A stretch of 21,150 nt of DNA from IMG/VR virus record IMGVR_UViG_3300009185_000131, positions 1 to 21,150 of that record; one strand, 5' to 3'. Of this stretch, positions 15,541 through 21,150 are shown piece by piece. Position 1 is the stretch's first letter. Each line of letters opens with the position of its first letter. Under the pieces are notes generated by a model. The model had not been told where the DNA came from. It searched no databases and saw only the letters and a list, made by a program, of their open reading frames with translations. The DNA is from a virus. Both the position numbers and the translations under genes were made by a program.

Positions 15541-17967
15541 TTAAGAGGTAATTTCATTGAAATCAGAACCAGAACGTGTAGCCACAAAATCAGCTAATAT
15601 AAATTCTGCAGTGCGTACTGGTTGAATATAAATTGCTATCTTCAATGTATTGTCATCAATAACGTCTGGCGTGTTATTACGTTCATCACAAATAATACGG
15701 AAGTCATATAAACCATCACTATTCTTGGCCTGATTAAATAATGGCAATAAAGAATTTACCAAACGCAAACGAGTTGTATAAGTATTACCTTCAAATACAT
15801 AGTACCTCAAGAGTCTCTGTACCACTTTTTCTAAGGTTAAGAACAATCTACGCACATTAATTCTATCAAACGCAGATGGCTTATTAAAGAGGGTCTTTTG
15901 TCCGAAAATAACATATCCATCTCCTGGAAAGTAAGCTACTGGATTGATATTAATTTTGTACAACAGGTCTCGATGTTTTTGTGTAGGATTAATAGCAATA
16001 TCTACTATACCAGTTAAAGTGCCTCTAGCAAAACCAGCCGGAGCACTCCAAGGATAATTGGTTGCAGAAGACAACGCAATATCAGCTGCTACAAATCCAG
16101 ACATAGGAATCCATACATAATTGTTAGAATCAGTACCAGAGACTTTTGCCCAATTACCATAGGTTGCTCCATAGCTAGTCACAATGTTTCCGTATAGATT
16201 TTTAAGAGCCCAAAAAATGTCTGTAGAAAAATTATAGCCAGCTTTTTTAGTTGCTTTAACATTTGGACCATCTGGCCCATTTAAGAAAATGTAACGCAAC
16301 GGATCTGCAATAAACATATGGTCTTTACGGGTTTTTTCTGCAAAGGTAGCCATCTGAGATACAATTGACACATAATCATCTTTTAACACACTACTAAAAG
16401 TTGCAATATCTTGATTAAATAACGCAGTCAATTCTGTTGCTGGAACTGGTTGAGTTGTATCAAAATATAAACCACTATAACCAGAATTTATAGTTTGGTA
16501 AATTCTTTCTCTACTTCTTGCTCCGGCGTAAATAGTGCCAAGACCCGCTTCTGCGAAAAGATCTAATTCAGTATCTAGATCATCTAATCGGTTTAATACT
16601 CTTCTTAATTTGTCTGGAACATTACCAAGTTCTTGTCCTACATCTTGGCTCTGAACAAAAGTTCCAGCTGCGTATATGTTTTTAGCTTCTGGGTTTAGTC
16701 TGACAGTTTTTACTACATTACCAGAACCATCTAACCAATTATTACTATTAGCAATCCACGGATTGACTATCATCTTAATGTCTGAAGATTCTAGATTAGT
16801 TATCTTTTCTAAGGAGAAAGAAACTGGAGCCCCTCCCTTTTGATTGTTTTGTGTTCTTCCAGAATATAAAGAACCCGTATGTCCTTCTTGAATTATGTAA
16901 TCCAATTTAATAGTATCTTGTCCGTAAGTGGAAGTTCTTATTTTAAACAACATTAAGGTCAAACTATCATTGTAAGTTGATGAACCAAAATCAGACAAAA
17001 GGGGAAATTGTTCAATAGCTTGAGAAATACTAGTTCCACCTTCTGTAGAAGTACTGGATAACTTGAAACTTAAACGGGAAGCTGGTATATTGGTCCAAGT
17101 CTGCACTCCACTAGTTCCACCAGTGACTGTCTTTGCACCGGTCAAGGCGTCAAAATTGGTGGCTGGGTTATTATTTGAATTGTCTGCCAGACCAACATAA
17201 TAACCTTCATATTTGTCATTAATAGTTGTTTTTGAAGAATTTACAATAACAATGCCTGCATTTTTTAAATAATTTGCATTGTTTCCAGAGAATGAAGAAT
17301 ATTTACTACTCCAATTTACATCATTAGTAACCAAAGAATGGTATTCTTCTTCATTCAACTGAATAGAAATTGGCTGACCGATTATAAAATTATTAGCCAG
17401 TTCATAAGGCAATGCTTTTGTAGATGCAGTCTCTATATAACTAGTTAAAATGTTAACTGTAGGAGTTTCTATGGTAGCAGATAAATTTGAATAACCATTG
17501 GTATAAACTGGAGACATTGTGGTAACATCCGTAGACAATGTTATAGTCGTTACGCCGTTGAAGAAATAGTGGGAACCAGCCAAATTTTCTGTAGACATCA
17601 ACGGAGTTACAGTAGAAACTTGTTTTGTATAAGTAGCTATAACCGGATAAACCAAAGCCGCATGAGTATTAGCAAAACCAGCTCCCATTCCAGAACCGTA
17701 AGCCATTCTGGTCACTGCTAAATTAGCTGGAGATTGGGTTAAAATTTGTTTAGCTGTGTGATACAAATAACGTTCGGCTTCATTGGTAGGCAATCCAAAT
17801 GTAGATTCAAAATCAGAAACTGAAGTAATGTTGATTACTTCATCTGTATGCCCTTGAGGAGCAAATCCAGTAATAAATACTGTGGTACCCGCTTGAGCTC
17901 TTGTGGTTAAGGATCGATCAACCTCAGAAATTTGGACGCCTGGTGATGCTATGTATCTAGTAGACAT
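15541..17967 (-). CDS. Tail sheath protein (gp18-like)
   Basis: The frame is open to 18075, but the ATG at 17967 begins STRYIASPGVQISEVDRSLT, the usual start of sheath proteins, and gives 808 residues; the longer form would run across the divergent spacer and into the start of the plus-strand gene. The N-terminal part has TTVFITGFAPQGHTDEV (28-44) and SDFESTFGLPTNEAERYL (51-68). The C-terminal third has AFDRINVRRLFLTLEKVV with RLLRYYVFEGNT, then LRLVNSLLPLF and a final strand region with IQPVRTAEFI, the conserved sheath core that carries the interlocking arms. T4 gp18 has 659 residues; the extra length is in surface domains between about 90 and 400. The protein forms the contractile outer sheath. 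A GATAAGTA element lies 17 bases upstream. Confidence 0.93.
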   Translation of the reverse strand: MSTRYIASPGVQISEVDRSLTTRAQAGTTVFITGFAPQGHTDEVINITSVSDFESTFGLPTNEAERYLYHTAKQILTQSPANLAVTRMAYGSGMGAGFANTHAALVYPVIATYTKQVSTVTPLMSTENLAGSHYFFNGVTTITLSTDVTTMSPVYTNGYSNLSATIETPTVNILTSYIETASTKALPYELANNFIIGQPISIQLNEEEYHSLVTNDVNWSSKYSSFSGNNANYLKNAGIVIVNSSKTTINDKYEGYYVGLADNSNNNPATNFDALTGAKTVTGGTSGVQTWTNIPASRLSFKLSSTSTEGGTSISQAIEQFPLLSDFGSSTYNDSLTLMLFKIRTSTYGQDTIKLDYIIQEGHTGSLYSGRTQNNQKGGAPVSFSLEKITNLESSDIKMIVNPWIANSNNWLDGSGNVVKTVRLNPEAKNIYAAGTFVQSQDVGQELGNVPDKLRRVLNRLDDLDTELDLFAEAGLGTIYAGARSRERIYQTINSGYSGLYFDTTQPVPATELTALFNQDIATFSSVLKDDYVSIVSQMATFAEKTRKDHMFIADPLRYIFLNGPDGPNVKATKKAGYNFSTDIFWALKNLYGNIVTSYGATYGNWAKVSGTDSNNYVWIPMSGFVAADIALSSATNYPWSAPAGFARGTLTGIVDIAINPTQKHRDLLYKININPVAYFPGDGYVIFGQKTLFNKPSAFDRINVRRLFLTLEKVVQRLLRYYVFEGNTYTTRLRLVNSLLPLFNQAKNSDGLYDFRIICDERNNTPDVIDDNTLKIAIYIQPVRTAEFILADFVATRSGSDFNEITS

Positions 17968-17984
17968 AATAAATAATATAGAGT

Positions 17985-17992
17985 TACTTATC
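17985..17992 (-). promoter_or_regulatory. TAARTA element before sheath gene (GATAAGTA)
   Basis: GATAAGTA on the minus strand ends 17 bases before the sheath ATG. The distance would allow a short leader if it acts as a T4-late-type -10 element. The same octamer precedes the tube gene. Confidence 0.5.
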
Positions 17993-18035
17993 CATTTTAA
18001 AGTCTCAAAAACCAATTTGAATAAGCAAACCTTTT

Positions 18036-18043
18036 GATAAATA
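18036..18043 (+). promoter_or_regulatory. TAARTA element before first plus-strand gene (GATAAATA)
   Basis: GATAAATA ends 5 bases before the ATG at 18049. It fits NATAAATA, described as a late promoter motif in T4-like cyanophages, and is repeated exactly before the zinc ribbon gene at 19230. Confidence 0.45.
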
Positions 18044-18048
18044 TCTTT

Positions 18049-18375
18049 ATGAGTAAATTTAATAGTATCTTTCAAAAGACTTTCAGCAACATTTCCGAAG
18101 CGGCTCCAACTCCCGGCACTTCTAATTCTGCTCTCCCGAGTATAACTTCTTTATTTGCTGCCAAAAACACAGATCAGTTGTGGAAGACTAATTTTTTGAA
18201 GGCTATAAATGCTACAATTACAAATTCCAACCCAGGACAACTTCCAACATCTCTGACAGATGCAGAAAAGAAAACCTTACTAGATTTAGATGCTCATTAT
18301 AATTCTGCTCAAACAACCACCAATCCAACAACAACAACCACAACTCCTGCACCTAGTAATAAACCTGTAGTTTAA
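18049..18375 (+). CDS. Small hypothetical protein with Thr-rich tail
   Basis: Starting at the ATG at 18049 (an in-frame ATG at 18034 lies upstream of the GATAAATA element and is less likely), the protein has 108 residues. It opens with a short amphipathic helix (MSKFNSIFQKTFSNI), has a Pro/Ser/Ala linker, a helical middle (TDQLWKTNFLKAINATI and SLTDAEKKTLLDLDAHY) and ends in a low-complexity run of Thr, Pro and Asn. I do not recognise the family. The size and composition resemble small accessory virion or scaffold proteins, but there is nothing diagnostic. It stands first in the plus-strand cluster and 46 bases upstream of the PhoH-like gene. Confidence 0.65.
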   Translation: MSKFNSIFQKTFSNISEAAPTPGTSNSALPSITSLFAAKNTDQLWKTNFLKAINATITNSNPGQLPTSLTDAEKKTLLDLDAHYNSAQTTTNPTTTTTTPAPSNKPVV

Positions 18376-18403
18376 GGTTATTAAATTTTTTTGACATCTT
18401 AGT

Positions 18404-18411
18404 TGTAAATA
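18404..18411 (+). promoter_or_regulatory. TAARTA element before PhoH-like gene (TGTAAATA)
   Basis: TGTAAATA ends 10 bases before the ATG at 18422, within the 46-base gap after the Thr-rich gene. A TTGACA lies 7 bases further upstream (18391-18396), too near to form a normal -35/-10 pair with it. Confidence 0.4.
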
Positions 18412-18421
18412 TAAACAACAT

Positions 18422-19219
18422 ATGGGAAACAAACCCCGTTCTAAGAGCCGGCTTTTGGATGACTCTGTCAAACCAGAAAAACCAAAAGATAATTCACCTC
18501 ACGTCTTCCAGCGCGATAAAGTAAATTTTGACTTTACTATTAGAGAATTACCCTGGACAGATAAACAAAAAGAACTTATACAAATTCTTTTAAATAAAAA
18601 TACCAAATGTGTTTTTATAGAAGGCCCTGCTGGAGTTTCAAAAACTTCAACAGCAGTATATGCTGGGTTACAATTATTAAAAAACAAAAAAGCCTCTGAT
18701 ATTATTTTTGTTAGAAGTGCGGTAGAAAGTGCTGATAGTAAAATTGGATATCTTCCAGGAACCATTGATGAAAAATTTGAAGCTTATATGGCTCCATTCA
18801 TAGAAAAGATGGAAGAGTTCTTAGAAAACAACACCATTAAAAGATTACATACCGATAAAAGAGTTAGTGCTATGCCAGTAAACTATATAAGAGGATTACA
18901 CTGGCCGGCTAAAGTAATCATTGTAGATGAATGTCAAAATATTACTTTTCGAGAATTAGTAACCACCATTACCCGATTGGGTGAATTTTCCAAAATTATT
19001 TTTCTAGGAGATCCAAATCAATCAGATTTGCCACACGGCAAAATGGGTGGATTTAGCAAGATGTGTAAACTTTTTTCAGACCAAGAAAGTGCTGATCACG
19101 GAGTATATCATTTTAAATTTGATAAAGAAGATATTGTGCGTTCTGAATTTGTAAAATTTGTAGTAGGAAAAATAGAGGATGGTTCACCCCATTCTCATGA
19201 AATGTTTCCTAGTAATTGA
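18422..19219 (+). CDS. phoH: PhoH-like P-loop ATPase
   Basis: The 265-residue protein has a basic, polar N-terminus (1-30) and a PhoH ATPase domain from about 40: Walker A GPAGVSKT (68-75, Lys74), the family motif FVRSAVES (96-103), PGTIDEKFEAYMAP (112-125), Walker B VIIVDECQN (165-173) and GDPNQSDLP (196-204), the PhoH version of the sensor motif. In most family members the Walker A is GPAGTGKT; here Ser73 replaces the Gly before the Lys. PhoH-like proteins are widespread in phages; bacterial relatives have ATPase and RNA-unwinding activity, while the phage role is not established. A few T4-like relatives place phoH near structural genes. It may act in RNA metabolism during infection. Stop is followed within 11 bases by the zinc ribbon gene. 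Confidence 0.9.
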   Translation: MGNKPRSKSRLLDDSVKPEKPKDNSPHVFQRDKVNFDFTIRELPWTDKQKELIQILLNKNTKCVFIEGPAGVSKTSTAVYAGLQLLKNKKASDIIFVRSAVESADSKIGYLPGTIDEKFEAYMAPFIEKMEEFLENNTIKRLHTDKRVSAMPVNYIRGLHWPAKVIIVDECQNITFRELVTTITRLGEFSKIIFLGDPNQSDLPHGKMGGFSKMCKLFSDQESADHGVYHFKFDKEDIVRSEFVKFVVGKIEDGSPHSHEMFPSN

Positions 19220-19225
19220 TAAATA
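19218..19225 (+). promoter_or_regulatory. TAARTA element before zinc ribbon gene (GATAAATA)
   Basis: GATAAATA begins within the PhoH stop codon (TGA at 19217-19219) and ends 4 bases before the ATG at 19230. It repeats exactly the element at 18036. Confidence 0.4.
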
Positions 19226-19229
19226 TAAC

Positions 19230-19424
19230 ATGAGTGACTCAAATAACAAACCAGAATACCAGACCCTAGCTAATCGCCCAGTTGCTTGCACTTACTGTGG
19301 AAACCATGTTCAGGGTAGACTGATGGAACAGTATGATCCTCGTTCTAAACAATCCAATAAAATAATTCGTTGGAATTGTGGACGATGTGGAAATACTGTT
19401 CGTATTGGAAAACCACAAGAGTAA
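19230..19424 (+). CDS. Small zinc ribbon protein
   Basis: The chosen ATG at 19230 gives 64 residues; an in-frame upstream ATG (19179) would lie within the PhoH gene and adds a segment with no zinc ribbon features. Two CxxC pairs, C20/C23 (CTYC) and C50/C53 (CGRC), are 26 residues apart with a basic loop between (DPRSKQSNKIIRW). This is a classic four-cysteine zinc ribbon, and the Lys/Arg-rich loop suggests binding of nucleic acid or a nucleic-acid-bound partner. It sits directly after the PhoH-like gene and one base before the next start, so the three are probably co-expressed. Comparable small zinc ribbons occur beside late-gene transcription factors in phages, but no specific homolog is recognised. 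Confidence 0.75.
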   Translation: MSDSNNKPEYQTLANRPVACTYCGNHVQGRLMEQYDPRSKQSNKIIRWNCGRCGNTVRIGKPQE

Positions 19425-19425
19425 T

Positions 19426-19899
19426 ATGACAGATATGGATAAATTATTCCAAGAAGCACTTGGAGGACTTTGGAACAATCCAACATATGGTGGCTATAGT
19501 GATCCACCAAGAAAGGACTTTGCTCCAGTCAGTAATGCTTCGGGATATGATTTTCCGTATCAGAAAAATACTCCTCCTATTTTTCCGCCCACAGCACCAG
19601 GTCCAGAGAATCCTATTAATATGCCGTGGCCTTTACAAACGGTTACGGCAGATTTGACAGATAGTTTTACCTATTTGTTAGCAGCTGGTAATAAAATAGA
19701 AAATTGTTTAAAATTAAATAAAAAAGTTTCTTCTAAACAAAAGAAAAAATTAAACAAGCTTCTTAGCTATACTGGACAAATTTTAGGAGCTATTCAGAAT
19801 TTAGACAAACAGCTTACTCTTTCTATGGATATGTCTAAGGAATTGCCAGCGTCCAATCCCCACCAAGAAAGAGATCTGAATAAGGGTGAGTTTCCCTAG
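19426..19899 (+). CDS. Hypothetical protein, Pro-rich N-terminus and helical C-terminus
   Basis: The ATG at 19426 is one base after the zinc ribbon stop, giving 157 residues; the open frame reaches further upstream but that would overlap the zinc ribbon. Residues 10-80 are rich in Pro, Gly, Asn and aromatics (NTPPIFPPTAPGPENP), likely disordered. Residues 85-145 are helical: LTDSFTYLLAAGNKIENCL, a Lys-rich stretch (NKKVSSKQKKKLNKLLSY) and a further helix. The end is polar. No family is recognised. The basic helix could bind nucleic acid or phospholipid, but this is speculation. It overlaps the possible GTG start of the next gene. Confidence 0.7.
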   Translation: MTDMDKLFQEALGGLWNNPTYGGYSDPPRKDFAPVSNASGYDFPYQKNTPPIFPPTAPGPENPINMPWPLQTVTADLTDSFTYLLAAGNKIENCLKLNKKVSSKQKKKLNKLLSYTGQILGAIQNLDKQLTLSMDMSKELPASNPHQERDLNKGEFP

Positions 19900-19921
19900 A
19901 ACTAATGATAAATTAGTTTTA

Positions 19922-20374
19922 ATGAAATTATTCAAATATTTTTTATCCTATAAAGACTTCTTTAAGTCTACCACTATAGTATTAACTAATTCTGGTTTGG
20001 TAGGTCTTGCCTTCACACTCTTAGACAAACCATTTTGGCCGGCTTTTATCTTAGCCACTTGCACCCAATATCTCGCATTTGGAGTTTTGGTTTCTATTGT
20101 GTCTCAATATCTTCAATCCAAGGTGAGATTGGCAGAATTGGATCGATTGGAACCATTATCCACTATTCTACAATGTGCTTCTTGTGCCACTCCGAATGTT
20201 ACCACATTCGTACCAGATCAACAGGAACGAGTGGAGTTTGTATGTGATAAGTGTGAAGGCAGAAATGTTGTTTCTATTAATTTTACAGTTGCTAGAGTAA
20301 CAGAATTCATTGAACCTATTCAGGTATCGCAGAATATTGGCAACATGATTCCTACTCAACAATTTAAAAACTAA
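19922..20374 (+). CDS. Putative membrane protein with C-terminal zinc ribbon
   Basis: The ATG at 19922 gives 150 residues; an in-frame GTG at 19886 would add 12 and overlap the upstream gene by 14 bases. Two hydrophobic helices, about 17-34 (TTIVLTNSGLVGLAFTLL) and 38-61, form a hairpin in the membrane, followed by a polar helix (YLQSKVRLAELDRLEPL) and a zinc ribbon with C85/C88 (CASC) and C108/C111 (CDKC). The ribbon is thus presented on one side of the membrane, probably the cytoplasmic side given the basic N-terminus. I do not recognise the family. With the other cysteine-pair proteins it makes three in the window. A role in host takeover or membrane anchoring of a phage complex is possible but unproven. 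Confidence 0.65.
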   Translation: MKLFKYFLSYKDFFKSTTIVLTNSGLVGLAFTLLDKPFWPAFILATCTQYLAFGVLVSIVSQYLQSKVRLAELDRLEPLSTILQCASCATPNVTTFVPDQQERVEFVCDKCEGRNVVSINFTVARVTEFIEPIQVSQNIGNMIPTQQFKN

Positions 20375-20376
20375 TA

Positions 20377-20685
20377 ATGAAAACTAAAACACAACCCACA
20401 GAAGAACTTCAATCCCCTCTAGCCTGGTGGGGTAAAACCCAAGAAAAATCTTTAACACTAGCTAAGTGGATGGCTTTTTATGAAGCAGTTAACATCATAG
20501 CAGACAAAGCAGAAGAAAGAAATATACCCTTTGAAGAGGTTAAACTTTGTCCCCTAGATATCAGAGATTATATTAATTCTACACAAGACATCTTTCTTCG
20601 CAAACTTCTAGAAGAAGATTATAAAATTCAAATTTATCACTCCGAAGAAAGTGCTACAGATTTTTTAAAGGTTGATATTGTTTAA
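20377..20685 (+). CDS. Hypothetical protein, 102 residues
   Basis: The protein is soluble and mostly helical: LTLAKWMAFYEAVNIIADKAEERN (27-50) is one long helix, followed by PFEEVKLCPLDIRDYINST and FLRKLLEEDYKIQIYH. The N-terminus has a short WWGKTQ stretch. No domain is recognised. The ATG follows the previous stop by 2 bases, so it is the last gene of the plus-strand cluster. Its stop codon, TAA at 20683-20685, overlaps the stop of the oncoming minus-strand gene. Confidence 0.65.
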   Translation: MKTKTQPTEELQSPLAWWGKTQEKSLTLAKWMAFYEAVNIIADKAEERNIPFEEVKLCPLDIRDYINSTQDIFLRKLLEEDYKIQIYHSEESATDFLKVDIV

Positions 20686-21150
20686 TAATGACCGTATACA
20701 GACGGGTTGCTATTGGGATTATCTGTAATATAACTAAAATTTTCATTAGCAGCCTGTTCTATTACATCATTATCATCAAGAACATTGGCTCCTTGACCAG
20801 CACCCGGACTATGTAGTTCTTGACTAAATTGATACCTCTTAGCTGCTAAAAACCAAACATAATGTCCACCCAAAGCATTTTGTTTGAATTCATCTATACT
20901 TTCAGTTAATTCATAAACAGTAGTACCTCGCTTTGGAAAGTGAATACGATCTGAACCAAATTCCGTAAGAGCAATTAAATCTCCAGCCTTGGGTTCTTTT
21001 GTTTGAAGATTTAAAGCTGATATGGATATATTAAGAGAATTAACTGCATCAGTACTTAAAGTAAAGAATGCACTAGAACTTAAACCATCAAACGTAATAG
21101 AACTTAATGTTAAAGAACTTAAAGAAGGGCTTCCGAGGGCATTAATAGCA
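20682..21150 (-). CDS. Hypothetical virion-like protein, partial (N-terminus beyond window)
   Basis: An open frame runs from the right edge to the TAA at 20682-20684 and gives 155 C-terminal residues. The first part has a repeated pattern of Leu-Ser and short hydrophobic strands (LSSLTLSSITFDGLSSS, LSTDAVNLSISIS), encoded partly by three copies of AGAACTTAA (21075, 21099, 21114, plus strand). Then comes a folded region with GTTVYELTESIDEF and GGHYVWFLAAKRYQF, and a Gly/Asn/Pro-rich polar end. Strand-rich Ser/Thr repeats suggest a fibre shaft or other virion surface protein, but the N-terminus is missing and no family can be named. Confidence 0.6.
   Translation of the reverse strand, partial: AINALGSPSLSSLTLSSITFDGLSSSAFFTLSTDAVNSLNISISALNLQTKEPKAGDLIALTEFGSDRIHFPKRGTTVYELTESIDEFKQNALGGHYVWFLAAKRYQFSQELHSPGAGQGANVLDDNDVIEQAANENFSYITDNPNSNPSVYGHY

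Larger units (their letters stand above)
17968..18048. promoter_or_regulatory. Divergent intergenic spacer between sheath and plus-strand cluster
   Basis: These 81 AT-rich bases separate the sheath ATG (minus) from the first plus-strand ATG. They carry one TAARTA element on each strand near its own start codon and no other gene. This is the only divergent junction in the window, so promoters for both transcription directions should lie here. No convincing -35/-10 pair with normal spacing is visible on either strand. Confidence 0.6.

Noticed and set aside
17968-18075. Longer sheath reading frame starting at 18075
   Set aside because: The extra 36 residues are unlike sheath N-termini, overlap the plus-strand gene and cross the divergent spacer. 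The ATG at 17967 starts the typical sheath sequence.
18391-18415. Sigma-70-like promoter (TTGACA with TATAAA) before the PhoH-like gene
   Set aside because: The spacing is 13 bases, too short for a normal promoter, and AT-rich DNA yields TATAAA by chance.
1-21150. tRNA genes, CRISPR arrays, integrase, insertion sequences or defence genes
   Set aside because: No cloverleaf candidates, spaced repeats, terminal inverted repeats or matching proteins were found; nearly all the DNA is accounted for by genes.

Overview
The window is part of the genome of a tailed double-stranded DNA phage with a contractile tail, a distant member of the T4 superfamily (myovirus morphology). The call rests on a recognisable tail sheath, tail tube, large terminase (gp17-like), gp53-like LysM wedge protein, two gp26/gp51-family proteins, a gp27-like hub and a gp5-like spike with an OB fold and lysozyme domain. 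The DNA is strongly AT-rich, genes are packed with gaps of a few to about 80 bases, TAA, TAG and TGA all act as stops, and no tRNA, integrase, transposon or CRISPR array is visible. The host cannot be named from the sequence. Start sites mostly lack a good Shine-Dalgarno sequence and many carry a TAARTA element instead.

Layout. Positions 1-17967 are one long minus-strand block of virion genes, read from right to left: sheath, tail tube, second tube-like protein, two paralogous gp26/gp51-family assembly proteins, probable tape measure, a large tube-cap-like protein with a long low-complexity tail, gp53-like wedge protein, large terminase, third tube-like protein, gp27-like hub, a small cysteine-rich protein, a hydrophobic unknown protein, the gp5-like spike/lysozyme, and the start of a beta-structured spike protein cut by the window edge. 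Stop and start codons overlap or nearly touch in several places, which suggests one or a few polycistronic late transcripts.

Positions 17968-18048 are a short divergent spacer. From 18049 to 20685 a plus-strand cluster holds a small Thr-rich protein, a PhoH-like ATPase, a small zinc ribbon protein, a Pro-rich unknown, a two-helix membrane protein with a zinc ribbon, and a small unknown. From 20682 to the right edge a minus-strand gene enters; its stop codon overlaps the last plus-strand stop at a TTAA.

Together the minus-strand genes would build the tail (baseplate hub and spike, tube, sheath, length control), with the DNA-packaging motor gene embedded among the baseplate genes. The most notable observations are a peptidoglycan-cleaving domain inserted inside the OB fold of the gp5-like protein, with the spike in a separate gene; a repeated TAARTA motif just upstream of most start codons; and several apparent duplications of tube and hub-assembly genes. 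No defence or other exotic system was found.
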